Counted from the stretch's first letter, positions 50,755-60,236 are shown. The stretch: 64,000 bases of DNA from Planctomycetota bacterium (GCA_019636215.1 JAHBXZ010000004.1:1-64000); one strand, 5' to 3'. Notes: a model not told the origin generated them from the sequence alone. Made by a program: numbers and translations.

Positions 50755-51507
50755 TTACGACCCGGCCAGTTCGTTCAAAAAGGCCTCGGGCGGTTCGTGG
50801 TTGGTGTAGACCTCCTGCACGTCGTTGTTGTCTTCCAGCGCGTCCAGCAGCTTCTGCAGGGCCCGGGCGGTCTCCAGGTCAATCAGGTTGCGGGAGTGCG
50901 GAATGTACTCAAGTTCGGCGCGCTCGGTGTTGATCTTGGATTTCTCCAGGGCCTTCTTGACGTGCTCGAACTCGGCGGGCCCGGTGGTGATGGTGTAGTA
51001 CTCGTCGTCGCTGGTCAGGTCCTCCGCGCCGGCGCCGACCACCATTTCAAACAGTGCTTCTTCGGGGGCTTTGTCTTTCTTGACCACGATGATGCCCTTG
51101 CGTGAAAAGCTGTGCATCACGCTGCCCTGCGCGCCGAAGCTGCCGCCCTGTTTCTCAAAGATGTGCTTGATATCGGGTGCGGTGCGGTTGCGGTTATCGG
51201 TAAGGCACTCAATCACCAGTGCCACGCCGCCTGGGCCGTAGCCCTCATAGACCAGTTCCACGGTTTCGGGGCCTTGCAGCTCACCGGTGCCGCGCTTGAT
51301 CGCGCGGTCAATGGTGTCGGCGGGCATGTTGGCTTTTTTTGCGTCATGCACGGCCATGAACAGCCGCACGTTTGCCTTGATATCGCCGCCGCCCAGCCGG
51401 GCGGCCACGATGATGGCGTGGGCGCATTTGCTCCATAGTTTGCCGCGCTTTTTGTCGCTGGCGGCCTTGCGGTGCTTGATGTTGGCCCATTTGGAATGTC
51501 CGGCCAT
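50755..51507 (-). CDS. yebC: YebC/PmpR-family protein
   Basis: A 250-aa protein, standard length. It begins MAGHSKWANIKHRKAASDKK, the hallmark of the family, and contains the TIDRAIKRGTGE and YEGYGPGGVALVIECLTDN blocks. Members bind DNA or ribosomes; some ease translation of difficult motifs, others regulate transcription. Highly conserved, so identity is certain even though the role is debated. Confidence 0.96.
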   Translation of the reverse strand: MAGHSKWANIKHRKAASDKKRGKLWSKCAHAIIVAARLGGGDIKANVRLFMAVHDAKKANMPADTIDRAIKRGTGELQGPETVELVYEGYGPGGVALVIECLTDNRNRTAPDIKHIFEKQGGSFGAQGSVMHSFSRKGIIVVKKDKAPEEALFEMVVGAGAEDLTSDDEYYTITTGPAEFEHVKKALEKSKINTERAELEYIPHSRNLIDLETARALQKLLDALEDNNDVQEVYTNHEPPEAFLNELAGS

Positions 51508-51698
51508 GGTCGGTTCTCCGTGGTGCGGTGTGGCAAGGGGCTAACGTAAGTCCAAGGCGCGCCGAAGGAAAAGGGAAAAAGGCAGAGTGTGGCCGGCCTT
51601 GCTGACCGTGCAGAGGACATCGCGGACCCACTTTGTGCTTGATTTTTGAATCAAGATTTGAAAAATGAAGGCGGTTTCAGGACGAACAGGAGACTGCC

Positions 51699-51977
51699 AT
51701 GCCCCAGCTTCATCCCGATGCCTATGAAGACAACGTGCCCGGCAAGTACTACATCGACAAAACCTGCTGCGACTGCGGCCTGTGCCCGCAGCTGGCGCCC
51801 GCAGTGTTCCGGCCGTCCGAGGCCGAGACCCACTCGGTGGCGTATCGGCAACCGGCCACGCCCGACGAAGTCGCCCAGGCCGAGGATGCCGTAGCCCAGT
51901 GTCCCACGTCATCAGTGCGCAACGACGGTGACACCGCGGCAAGCCAGCCGTCCAAGGCCGGATCCGTGTCCGTGTAG
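51699..51977 (+). CDS. Small ferredoxin
   Basis: A 92-aa protein. The Cys cluster CCDCGLCPQLAPAVF (residues 23-29 region) plus a later CP in VAQCPTSSV gives a single [4Fe-4S] or [3Fe-4S] site, with one extra neighbouring Cys. The C-terminus is a short polar tail. It is a cytoplasmic one-electron carrier with unknown partner. ACAGGAG before the ATG fixes the start. Confidence 0.85.
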   Translation: MPQLHPDAYEDNVPGKYYIDKTCCDCGLCPQLAPAVFRPSEAETHSVAYRQPATPDEVAQAEDAVAQCPTSSVRNDGDTAASQPSKAGSVSV

Positions 51978-52054
51978 GCGCGTCTCATGCTTTGGGCAGG
52001 TCGGCTTGCGCCCGCCCCTTGTGCCTTGTTTCGATTTCCACTTTCCTTGGCCCC

Positions 52055-52690
52055 ATGCCGACCAAGGTTGACATCGCCCCTGTGGTGCTTGAGGCCATTC
52101 CCAACGACGTGGCCCGCCGCCACGACCTGCGTACCGTGTTTGGCAACGACCACCCGGTTGAGCTTGAGCTTGGTGTAGGCAAGGGCCGCTTCCTGATCCA
52201 GAACGCCGAAGCCCGGCCCGCAGTGAACTTCGTCGGCGTCGAATGGGCCGGCCGCTACTTTCGAATGGTCGCAGAACGTGCGGCCAAGCGCGGACTCGCC
52301 AACTTTCGCATCGCGCGCGACGACGCGGCGCACCTGGTGCGCGACAACCTGCCCGATGCCTGCATTGACGTGCTGCACATCTACTTTCCCGACCCCTGGC
52401 CCAAGGCCCGCCACAACAAGCGCCGGTTGATCCAGGCGCCCTTTGCCCGCCAGGCCGCCCGCGTGGTCAAGCCGGGCGGGCTGGTGAAGCTGGCCACCGA
52501 CCACGAAGATTACGCGGTGCAGATGGAACAGGTGTTCAAGGCCGACCCGGATTTTGAGTCCACGTACCGCGCGGTGGGGCAAGAGGCACCGGTGGGGGTG
52601 ACGAACTGGGAAGTGAAGTTCCGGGCCCAGGGCCGGACCATCCACAAGTTCGAGTTCCGGCGGAAGCAGGGCCATCGGGCTGCATTGTAA
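52055..52690 (+). CDS. trmB: tRNA (guanine-N7-)-methyltransferase
   Basis: A 211-aa protein. The SAM site ELELGVGKGRFL, followed by FVGVEWAGRYFRM, and the catalytic block LHIYFPDPWPKARHNKRRL with Asp and the tRNA-contacting PWPK are diagnostic. It makes m7G46 in the variable loop of tRNAs. ATG 52055 is used because the family N-terminus fits there. Confidence 0.94.
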   Translation: MPTKVDIAPVVLEAIPNDVARRHDLRTVFGNDHPVELELGVGKGRFLIQNAEARPAVNFVGVEWAGRYFRMVAERAAKRGLANFRIARDDAAHLVRDNLPDACIDVLHIYFPDPWPKARHNKRRLIQAPFARQAARVVKPGGLVKLATDHEDYAVQMEQVFKADPDFESTYRAVGQEAPVGVTNWEVKFRAQGRTIHKFEFRRKQGHRAAL

Positions 52691-52836
52691 CCGTCATCGC
52701 CGATCCGCATTACCGGACGTTTCCCGGCCTTCCCCCGCGTTGCAATGCGTGGCCTGACTTGCAACAATGGCCCGTCCAGTACCCCTGTCACGTCGCCTGC
52801 GTAGACGGCGTTGGTTGTTCCCCGTAGGGAGTCTTC

Positions 52837-53934
52837 ATGCGTTGGACTTTTGCCGCAGCACTGGCATTTACTTCGTTGCTGGCTGTCGGCTGCCAGGACA
52901 ACGAGGCCCGCGTCCAGAACGCGCAACTTCGCGCGGAACTTGACGCCCTCAAGTCCAAGGAAACCAAGGTTGACCCGGTGCTGGCAGCCCTGCTGAACCG
53001 CGACTCGGGCGGTGGCAGCGAGGCCACGGACCGCAAGCTGAACACCCTTGCCGAAGACCTGCGGTCCTACAAAGACGCCATTTCCAAGGAAATCTCGGCC
53101 GCTGACAGCGCCGACAAAAAGCGGTTTGAGGAACTTGAGTCGCGCCTGAAGAAGGTCAGCGACCTCGAATCTGCCCTGACCACCCTGCGGGCGACAATCG
53201 AAACCCTGGACGGCAAGCTGAAGGCCGGCAACCCCGAAGAAGTTCTCAAGCTTCAACGCGACCTTCTGCAGAAGGAAGCCCAGGCCGGCCAGGAAAAGCA
53301 GGCCCGCGACGCCGCCGAAGCCCGTGCGCTCAAGCTGGAATCCGACCTGAAGGCCGCCATCGACAACGCCAACAGCCTGGCCGATCAGATCAAGGGCCTT
53401 TCCGGCTCTGACATCAGCAAGCACCCGGATTACCGCAAACTGCAATCCGACAACCGCGCGCTGAAGACCGAAAACGACCTCCAGAAAGGCGACATCGCCA
53501 ACCTGAAGGCCCAGATCAAGAACCTGGAGGCCGAAGTCGCCCGACTGGGCGGCAAGCCTGCCAACCCGGAGCAACCCGCCGATCCCCGCAAGTACGACTT
53601 CAGCGGCACAGTCATGGGCGTGACCATCGGCGCCCGGCCCGGCGCTCCCAGCAACCTGCTGGTCAAGCCTGACAGCGGCCTGACACCGCCGATCGGCGCC
53701 ACCATGACGGTGCTGGATGCCAAGGGCCAGCCGGTGTGCAACGTGCGTGTGGTGCGCCACTATCACGTGGACGACAAGCCCGAGCTCGCCGTGGAGGAAG
53801 TCGGCTGTGCCACCATTGATGAAAAGGTCACCCGCCCCGTCACCAAGGGCGACCAGGTGGTCTGGCTGAAGTCGGCCGATAACGCCGAGGGCCGCAAGCC
53901 TGACGACAAGGGCGGGGCTGCGGGCGGAAACTAG
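52837..53934 (+). CDS. Coiled-coil lipoprotein with C-terminal beta domain
   Basis: A 365-aa protein with lipobox SLLAVGC (Cys19). Residues 25-240 are coiled coil (AELDALKSKE; SRLKKVSDLESALTTLRATI; LKAQIKNLEAEVARLG). The last 110 residues are a small beta domain (YDFSGTVMGVTIGARPGAPS; CNVRVVRHYHVDDKPELAVE) with two Cys. The layout suggests a periplasmic spacer anchored in a membrane. GGGAG supports the start. No family is recognised. Confidence 0.7.
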   Translation: MRWTFAAALAFTSLLAVGCQDNEARVQNAQLRAELDALKSKETKVDPVLAALLNRDSGGGSEATDRKLNTLAEDLRSYKDAISKEISAADSADKKRFEELESRLKKVSDLESALTTLRATIETLDGKLKAGNPEEVLKLQRDLLQKEAQAGQEKQARDAAEARALKLESDLKAAIDNANSLADQIKGLSGSDISKHPDYRKLQSDNRALKTENDLQKGDIANLKAQIKNLEAEVARLGGKPANPEQPADPRKYDFSGTVMGVTIGARPGAPSNLLVKPDSGLTPPIGATMTVLDAKGQPVCNVRVVRHYHVDDKPELAVEEVGCATIDEKVTRPVTKGDQVVWLKSADNAEGRKPDDKGGAAGGN

Positions 53935-54016
53935 GCTGAATCCGGCCGGTAAACACGTAATAACCACGGGGGTCGGGATGCCGGAAATGGCCTCCCTGCC
54001 CCCGTGCCGCATTCGG

Positions 54017-54022
54017 TATGCT
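54017..54022 (+). promoter_or_regulatory. -10 box of the S41 protease gene
   Basis: TATGCT in TTCGGTATGCTGGCG, about 32 bases before ATG 54054 with GGAG between. It shares GGTATGCTG with the site at 27937. A -35 is not clear. Confidence 0.4.
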
Positions 54023-54053
54023 GGCGCCTGAACCCGGAGTCACCGGAGACCGC

Positions 54054-56183
54054 ATGAAACTTCTGCCCGTAGTCCTGGCCTCGCTGCTTTGCCTTGCACC
54101 CCTGGCCGCGCAGGACGCCGCCGCCGACAAAGCCACCCAGTTGCTGGACCGCATTTCCAAGCGCCCGGACAAGGCCTGGGACTATGCGTTCTCGCTGCGC
54201 ACACTGACCCGCGGCCAGGACGGTGGCAAACTGGCGCCGCTGATTGAAAAGGGGCTCGAGCACGAAAGCGAAGCCGTGCGCCTGGTCTGCACCCGCCTGA
54301 TGTTCTCCATGGGCAGCGGCGATGCCGCGCTGGAGACCCTGGCCGGGCTGCTCAAGAGTGAAGACGACGCCATCATCGAGGCCGCGGCGATGCTGATTGC
54401 CGCCGAAGGGCCGGAAGACGAATCGCTGTCCGAAAAGCTGCGCGATTGCTGGGAGGGTGCAAGCCAGCGCTCCGCCGGTGCCCGCGTGGCATTGTGCGAA
54501 GCCCTGTTCGCCCTGACCGGCGAGGCCCTGCCCCTGGACCAGTTGCGCGAGTACGCCGGCAGCGGCGACCATGAACTGGTGGCCCGCGCTGCGCTGGCGC
54601 TGTCCGAACTTGGCCACAGTGCCAGTGTGGACGGGCGACTGGCCACGCTGGCCCGTGAACCCGGCGACCTTGGCCGGCTGGCCCGCCTGGGCCGCGAAGT
54701 CATCAAGATTGACGTTGCAGTCGCAGAGCACAAATCCGGCGTGGCCGGTGTCGTGGCCGACACGCTGGTGGTCGCCGAGATCCGCCAGATCCGCAAGCAC
54801 TACGTCGACGACTTTTTGACCTACAACGAGAAGCGCCAGTCCATCACGCCCGAGAACATGGTTGATGCCGCCTGTCGCGCCATGGCCAGCGGGCACGACC
54901 GTTACGGCCAGTACATGACACGGGCCGAAATCGACGAAATGAACGAGGACCAGGAGGGCCGCTATGTCGGTATCGGCGCGCATGTGGCCATGGGCGAAGA
55001 CAACGTCATTTACATCACCCAGCCCATCTATGAGGGCCCGGCCTACAAGGCCGGCATCCGCACCGGCGACCGGCTGATCGGCATCAACGGCGCCGACGGC
55101 AAGCGGGTGGACCTTACCAAGCTTACGCTGGAAGAAGGTGTCAAGCTGGTGCGCGGGCCCGAGGGCAGCACTGTGGTCATTTTCGTGCAGCGCCGCGGCG
55201 TTGAAAAGGAACTGACGTTTGAAATCAAGCGCCAGGTCGTGCACGTGGACACGGCACTTGAGGAAATGCTGCCGGGCAGGGTGGGCTATGTGCGCCTGAC
55301 GCGCTTTGGCGCCAACAGCGGCAAGGACATGAAGGCCTCGCTGGACAACCTGCGCAAGCAGGGCATGCAGCACCTGATCCTGGACCTGCGTGGCAACCCC
55401 GGCGGGCAGTTGACGGCTGTGGTCGAGATTGCCGACCAGTTTCTGCCCAAGGGCACGCTGATCAGCACCACCGGCGGGCGCTTTGGCGACTGGAAGGGCA
55501 TGCAGCCGGCGATTCGCAGCAAGGGCGGCGAATACACCGAAATCCCGCTGATCGTGCTGATTGACGGCGACAGCGCCAGCGGCAGTGAAATGCTTTCCGG
55601 GGCCCTGAAAGACAACAACCGCGCCACCGTGATCGGCCGCAACACCTTTGGCAAGGGCGTGGGCCAGAGCTTTTACTCAGTGGACAAAAGCGGCGGCCAG
55701 CGCGTGTTGAAGGCCACTGTGTTCAGTTACTACCTGCCCAGCGGCGTCACCATTGACCGCCACGCCGGTGTGGGCGGAGTCAGCCCGCACATCCGCATTG
55801 ACCCGCAGTACCTTCAAAGCTGGCAGGTTTACGCGCTGGACAAGCTGCGCAAATCAAAGCGCCTGGATGATTACCTTGACCTGCATTATCGCGGCGAACA
55901 GAAGGCCCAGTTGATGCGCCTGGCCGCCTTTGACGGCCTGCAGACCCAGGCCTGGCCGCGGTTTGACGAGTTCTATGCATCGCTGAACACGCGCCTGGGC
56001 CGCGATGACGTGCGGCGCGAGCTGCGTTTTGCCCTGCGCACCCGCGTGGCCGACGACCGTGGCGCGGAGTTCACCCAGAACTTCCAGGAAGACCCCGGCA
56101 TCCTGCGCGGCGTGAAAGAGCTGTTCACCAAGGCCAAGATCGACCCCAACACCGTGCCCGAATACCAGGCCGTGATGAAGTAG
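54054..56183 (+). CDS. S41 C-terminal processing protease with HEAT-like N-terminus
   Basis: A 709-aa exported protein with a signal peptide (LLPVVLASLLCLAPLAAQ). Residues 25-210 are helical repeats of HEAT/ARM character. A PDZ domain lies near 305-390 (YKAGIRTGDRLIGINGADGK). The S41 protease core follows, with the Ser signature GDSASGSEMLSGAL near 506 and catalytic Lys in NTFGKGVGQ near 532. It cleaves C-terminal ends of envelope proteins. The final 64 residues are repeated almost exactly in a pseudogene 3.25 kb downstream. Confidence 0.9.
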   Translation: MKLLPVVLASLLCLAPLAAQDAAADKATQLLDRISKRPDKAWDYAFSLRTLTRGQDGGKLAPLIEKGLEHESEAVRLVCTRLMFSMGSGDAALETLAGLLKSEDDAIIEAAAMLIAAEGPEDESLSEKLRDCWEGASQRSAGARVALCEALFALTGEALPLDQLREYAGSGDHELVARAALALSELGHSASVDGRLATLAREPGDLGRLARLGREVIKIDVAVAEHKSGVAGVVADTLVVAEIRQIRKHYVDDFLTYNEKRQSITPENMVDAACRAMASGHDRYGQYMTRAEIDEMNEDQEGRYVGIGAHVAMGEDNVIYITQPIYEGPAYKAGIRTGDRLIGINGADGKRVDLTKLTLEEGVKLVRGPEGSTVVIFVQRRGVEKELTFEIKRQVVHVDTALEEMLPGRVGYVRLTRFGANSGKDMKASLDNLRKQGMQHLILDLRGNPGGQLTAVVEIADQFLPKGTLISTTGGRFGDWKGMQPAIRSKGGEYTEIPLIVLIDGDSASGSEMLSGALKDNNRATVIGRNTFGKGVGQSFYSVDKSGGQRVLKATVFSYYLPSGVTIDRHAGVGGVSPHIRIDPQYLQSWQVYALDKLRKSKRLDDYLDLHYRGEQKAQLMRLAAFDGLQTQAWPRFDEFYASLNTRLGRDDVRRELRFALRTRVADDRGAEFTQNFQEDPGILRGVKELFTKAKIDPNTVPEYQAVMK
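55992..56183 (+). repeat. 192-bp direct repeat, left copy
   Basis: The last 192 bases of the S41 gene including the stop. It is identical to 59242-59433 at 191 of 192 positions; the only difference is one silent G/C. Confidence 0.95.
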
Positions 56184-56202
56184 ACGTGGCAATCAAACAA
56201 AG

Positions 56203-56234
56203 AAACCCGGCCCTGCGGCCGGGTTTTCTGTTTT
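56203..56234. terminator. Intrinsic terminator after the S41 gene
   Basis: AAACCCGGCC, loop CTGC, GGCCGGGTTT, then TCTGTTTT. The 10-bp perfect stem with T run also serves the convergent gene ending at 56258. Confidence 0.9.
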
Positions 56235-56257
56235 GGCATGCCCCCCTGCACGAAGGG

Positions 56258-58003
56258 TTACTCGTCCGGCTGGATGACTTTCTCCGGAAGCGGCGCCTTG
56301 TGCATCTCGAACTTCAGGCGGGCGACCTTTCTGGTGTCCGAAAGACGCGCGTTGCGCGACCACGCGCCAACTTGCCCCTCTTTGTTGTTGGCCGTGATGG
56401 TGTACCAGCGCAGGGCCAACCCCTCAAATCGGAAGACTGGGCCAGTCTCGCCGGTTAGAATCACGGGTTCGCGCAATCGACCGCCCGCCCACTCGCAGAG
56501 TTCTACGACATAGGTCAGTTGTGGGTCCCAATTGACGATCTCTATCTCGATCACGCCGCTAGCCGGCCTGAGAACCACTGTGCCTAAGTCATGCAGCTGC
56601 CCCGGTTTACAGACCACTTCGACAAATGCGATATCGTACCCAGGCGCCTCGCAGGCAATAACTCGTTTGCCGGGATCAACTATGGGGAGGTCCCCGTATC
56701 CATCTTCAACTGTCAATCCCGACGGCCACCTGGGAAAGGCGGACCATGGCTTGGGCGCGTTGTACCAACCATTCAGGCGCGACCAGTCGTTCGGTAGCTT
56801 TGTATCGGGCTCTGCGAACACGATTCCGGGGGCTAACACTTCTCCGCGTTCGTTTACCAGCCGCGCACGAACTGCCGAGGCGTACTCCGATTTGGCAATG
56901 ACTCTTACGATTTGGCCCGCGGCAACCTGGACAACGTCAGACTGCCATACGCGCAACGAATGTGGCGCGGTGCCGGGCGGAATGCGGCCCTTTGCCATCA
57001 GCAGTGCGCCGGTCGGGTCTTCGCGGACAGAGACGCGGTAGCCGCCGGGCTTGCGGCCAGCAGAGGCGTACACGCCGCCGCCCATCGTAAGTGCGCGGCT
57101 GTCGACATCAGTCGGGTATGGCGCGCCTATGATCTCGACGAGCAATTTGTCGACTCTCGCGAAGGCTGTCAGGTCAACTTCGATAACGCCCTTTGTCGCA
57201 TCTTGCGCAGCGAGAACTATCTCTAATCTCTTGCCAAGCGGCGCCGCATCACTTGACTGCACTCCAGCGTCTGCGAACCCAGGCCGCCGCGAACTCGCGT
57301 AGAGTCGGAATGGGTCTGTAGCCGGAACAACCACTTCCGTGATACCGCGTACGATCTCAAACGTTTCTAGGGAGCCTTCCCCTTCCGGGCTGACCGAGAT
57401 CGGCCCCTCGAACGGTGTGCCATCGGCATAGGTCGCCAAGACTGTCAAGACCCGCACTTTTTCCAGGACGACGGGCCACGGGCCTGTATGAAACCAACCA
57501 TCGACAAGCGTGGTACCCAGAACAAGGCGCCAGTCGGTCGATATGACTTTGACGGGAATGTGACCAGTTACTGCGGGATCAACATAAATGCGGCCCTTGG
57601 CGTCGGTAGACAGCTGGTCTACACGCGTTGCATCGCGTTGCGGATTGAGCACGCGGTGATGCGAGAGAGCAACCACAACTCCAACCGCCGGTTCGCCGTT
57701 ACGCGTTCTGAATTCGATGTACCGCTCGGAGGTTGGGCTTTCGGTGACGTCCGTTGTTGCATTCACAGAGTGGCGTGAGTGTACCGGCAACGACCTACTG
57801 TTGGCTGCACGGGCAGCAGGCGAGTTGGGCTGCAATCGTCCGCTTGGCGTTTCGTGTTGGCTCGATTTCGCCTCATCGCGCAAATGGGCGTTCACGGCAG
57901 GCGTAGTGTTTCGGAGCCCGTGCCAAATCCCCGCCAAAGTGCCCAGAACAAGCACGACTGCCGCAACAGTTGCTCGTTTTCGCTTTGGCGTGGACAGACG
58001 CAT
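56258..58003 (-). CDS. Membrane-anchored protein with carboxypeptidase-regulatory-like repeats
   Basis: A 581-aa protein with a basic N-terminus and one anchor helix (TVAAVVLVLGTLAGIWHGL). The rest is exported and beta-rich. It repeats short Ig-like modules (GEPAVGVVVALSHHRVL; ARLVNERGEVLAPGIVF; VVLRPASGVIEIEIVNW) like those in carboxypeptidase-regulatory domains. No enzyme motif is present. Codons are clearly less GC-rich than neighbours. It lies 22 bp after the gene at 58025 on the same strand and inside the S41 direct repeats, which suggests horizontal arrival. Confidence 0.65.
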   Translation of the reverse strand: MRLSTPKRKRATVAAVVLVLGTLAGIWHGLRNTTPAVNAHLRDEAKSSQHETPSGRLQPNSPAARAANSRSLPVHSRHSVNATTDVTESPTSERYIEFRTRNGEPAVGVVVALSHHRVLNPQRDATRVDQLSTDAKGRIYVDPAVTGHIPVKVISTDWRLVLGTTLVDGWFHTGPWPVVLEKVRVLTVLATYADGTPFEGPISVSPEGEGSLETFEIVRGITEVVVPATDPFRLYASSRRPGFADAGVQSSDAAPLGKRLEIVLAAQDATKGVIEVDLTAFARVDKLLVEIIGAPYPTDVDSRALTMGGGVYASAGRKPGGYRVSVREDPTGALLMAKGRIPPGTAPHSLRVWQSDVVQVAAGQIVRVIAKSEYASAVRARLVNERGEVLAPGIVFAEPDTKLPNDWSRLNGWYNAPKPWSAFPRWPSGLTVEDGYGDLPIVDPGKRVIACEAPGYDIAFVEVVCKPGQLHDLGTVVLRPASGVIEIEIVNWDPQLTYVVELCEWAGGRLREPVILTGETGPVFRFEGLALRWYTITANNKEGQVGAWSRNARLSDTRKVARLKFEMHKAPLPEKVIQPDE

Positions 58004-58024
58004 AGAGCACCTCTGACAAGCGGT

Positions 58025-58912
58025 CTACTCGAGGTTCCAAGTGGCGTCGGTCTGACCATCGAGTCGCTTCAGAACTACTGGCTGAGAGGGATTCGCGTAA
58101 TTGTAGGCCGCAACAAAGCTACCCGGCTTTATCGTCATTTTCGAACTGCCGCCCACGATCACCTCGTTGCGCTTGCCTTCCAATCTAACCCAAGCCCTCA
58201 CTGTAAACACAAGTTTGGCTTTGTTGTTGCCGGCCGCAACCTGGATGACGTTATCAAAGGTGTACTCGGCGTCTGTGTCGCCGACAAATGCGGGTATCTT
58301 TACTTCCGCTGTGTCGTCATTGGCGCGCTCAGCGATCTTTGTGTTTGTTCCTGTAATCTTGTAGTTCGGACCTTGGGAGTTGTAGTTTCCGTCGAGTATC
58401 TCGAATGTCACGTTGGTGTCCCCTTGACCGAAGCAATGGTAGCTCCCCTCTTGAGTGTTGCCAGGACCGCCGACGACTCGAGCCAAATGCTCATTGAAAA
58501 TGGTGAGCTTCGCGCGCCAACGGTAGTCGGCCCCAGATGGCATGTTGTAGAGGTGGCCATACAGTAGCTGGCGCCCATCAAGAGCGAGAGCTTGGTCGGT
58601 GATCCCCGCTGGTGGAACGAACGGAATCTGTCCGTACTTCACGGACGCGGAAGTCAGGTTGGAAGGCGCGAACGCGGGCGGAACGATGTCAATGCCGTCT
58701 CGATGGAATTCGGCGTCGAGGACCGGCTTGTTTCCACCACCGGTGTACGTGCCGTCCGTTTCGTACCCGCCCGAGGGCTGGCTAATGTCAGCACTAGCAT
58801 ACGGCGCCCTGCTGCCCGCCTGTGCGTATGACAGCCTTGAGGTAAGTAAGGTGGCTGCGTAGCCTATTGTCGCACCAGTCAATGCAAGCGCCACCAGCGC
58901 AAGTTTGAACAT
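58025..58912 (-). CDS. Secreted protein of unknown function
   Basis: A 295-aa protein with a signal peptide (LALVALALTGATIGYAA). The mature chain is rich in Ser, Gly, Asn and Asp and appears all-beta (YHCFGQGDTNVTFEILDGNY; VIQVAAGNNKAKLVFTVRAW). It has no recognised domain. Base composition is close to even, well below that of the core genes here. It is transcribed first in a two-gene unit with 56258-58003. Confidence 0.65.
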   Translation of the reverse strand: MFKLALVALALTGATIGYAATLLTSRLSYAQAGSRAPYASADISQPSGGYETDGTYTGGGNKPVLDAEFHRDGIDIVPPAFAPSNLTSASVKYGQIPFVPPAGITDQALALDGRQLLYGHLYNMPSGADYRWRAKLTIFNEHLARVVGGPGNTQEGSYHCFGQGDTNVTFEILDGNYNSQGPNYKITGTNTKIAERANDDTAEVKIPAFVGDTDAEYTFDNVIQVAAGNNKAKLVFTVRAWVRLEGKRNEVIVGGSSKMTIKPGSFVAAYNYANPSQPVVLKRLDGQTDATWNLE

Positions 58913-59032
58913 GTCGCCTTCCTTGTACTATTGAACGAATGGAATTTAGTCTGCACCGAAATCACGACCCCAGCGTAAAAAAAAATGATGCCGCGCTAGT
59001 GAGAACTCAAGAACATACCGCACAGAGTGCAC

Positions 59033-59433
59033 CGTCATGTGCGGACAGGCGTCAGTCCGCACATCAACGTGGAATCGGTGTTCCTGGAAAGCTGACAGGT
59101 CTACGCCATCGACAAGCTGCGCAACGGCAAGAGTTCGACGCGTATCTCGACACCTACTATCGCGGCGAAGGCAGGGCAGCGCTGATGAAGCTGGCGGCGT
59201 TCGACGCACCGCAAACAATCCCATGGTCAGCCTTGTACACCCGCCTGGGCCGCGATGACGTGCGGCGCGAGCTGCGTTTTGCCCTGCGCACCCGCGTGGC
59301 CGACGACCGTGGCGCCGAGTTCACCCAGAACTTCCAGGAAGACCCCGGCATCCTGCGCGGCGTGAAAGAGCTGTTCACCAAGGCCAAGATCGACCCCAAC
59401 ACCGTGCCCGAATACCAGGCCGTGATGAAGTAG
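59033..59433 (+). pseudogene. 3' remnant of a second S41 protease gene
   Basis: The reading begins with an equivalent of RHAGVGGVSPH (here RHVRTGVSPH) and follows the S41 gene's end. A Trp codon has become TGA at 59093, and a frameshift follows after 'DKLRNGK'. Frame is regained at LDTYYRGEGRAALMKLAAFD. From 59242 the sequence is 191/192 identical to the intact gene. The 5' part is only loosely similar, so this was a diverged tandem paralogue whose end was overwritten, or which arose with a later duplication. No 5' two-thirds is present. Confidence 0.85.
59242..59433 (+). repeat. 192-bp direct repeat, right copy
   Basis: Matches 55992-56183 at 191/192 bases. The match begins abruptly within the pseudogene and stops at the stop codon, after which the flanks are unrelated. 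Confidence 0.95.
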
Positions 59434-59441
59434 GCTCGGCG

Positions 59442-60236
59442 CTATCCAAACCGCCAGGCGGCGAGGCTTAGCGAGCCGCCTTGCCAGCTTTCGTGGATCA
59501 GATCGGCCTTGTCGCTGCCTGCGGCCGCTGTGGCGACGTGCAGGGGCACAAGGTGTTCCTCGCGCGGGTGCGCCATGCGCGCGCCGGGGGCCTTGGCCCA
59601 TTGGCGCAGGGCCTGGGCGCGTTCGGGCTGGGGCAGGGCCAGTGACTCATCCAGCCAGGCACGGAAGTCCGTGGCCCAAGCCGGTGGCGGCGACACGCGG
59701 GCGTTGGGGCCCAGGGCGTTCCAGTCAATCATGCGCAGGTTGTGGACTGCTCCGCCGGAGCCAATGATCAGCACGCCATCGTTGCGCAAGGGTTGCAGCG
59801 CTTCGCCCATGGCCAGATGGGTTGACGGGTCAAGACCCCGCACCAGCGAAAGCTGCACCACCGGGATGTCGGCCTGGGGCCGGGCCACAATCAGGGGCGT
59901 CCAGCCACCGTGGTCCATGCCGCGCGACGGGTCCAGTTGCGCCGCAAGGCCGGCCTTGGCAAGCAGGTCAACCGTCTGGCGGGCAAGATCAGGCTGGCCC
60001 GGCGGCTCATAGCGCAGGTCGTAGAGCTCGGGTGGGAAGCCCGAAAAATCGTGAATCGTGCGCAGCGGCGAGGCCGAAGTGGCCGTGGGCACAGCGGCCT
60101 CCCAGTGGGCCGAAACCATCAGGATCGCGCGGGGTGAAAGCCCGCGCAGCAACCCGCCCATAAAGCCATGTACCGGCTGTTCCCGTTCCAGCGGGAAGGT
60201 CGGTGCACCATGGGAAACAAAGAAAGTCGGCAGCAT
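59442..60236 (-). CDS. LigB-type extradiol ring-opening dioxygenase
   Basis: A 264-aa protein. It resembles the YgiD/DODA family: FFVSHGAPTF and VSAHWEAAVPTA provide the metal His residues, GMDHGGWTPLIV a third, and IIGSGGAVHNLRMI the catalytic His. Members cleave catechols such as DOPA using a divalent metal. ATG 60236 (MLPTFF) suits the family start. It is transcribed toward the S41 pseudogene; the two stop codons are about 8 bp apart. Confidence 0.88.
   Translation of the reverse strand: MLPTFFVSHGAPTFPLEREQPVHGFMGGLLRGLSPRAILMVSAHWEAAVPTATSASPLRTIHDFSGFPPELYDLRYEPPGQPDLARQTVDLLAKAGLAAQLDPSRGMDHGGWTPLIVARPQADIPVVQLSLVRGLDPSTHLAMGEALQPLRNDGVLIIGSGGAVHNLRMIDWNALGPNARVSPPPAWATDFRAWLDESLALPQPERAQALRQWAKAPGARMAHPREEHLVPLHVATAAAGSDKADLIHESWQGGSLSLAAWRFG

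Noticed and set aside
53931..53965. GAATCC...CGTAATAAC as a further ECF promoter before the S41 gene
   Set aside because: The gap between the boxes is 12 bases, well short of the 17-base GAAC-CGT spacing of the other three, and the -35 does not match.
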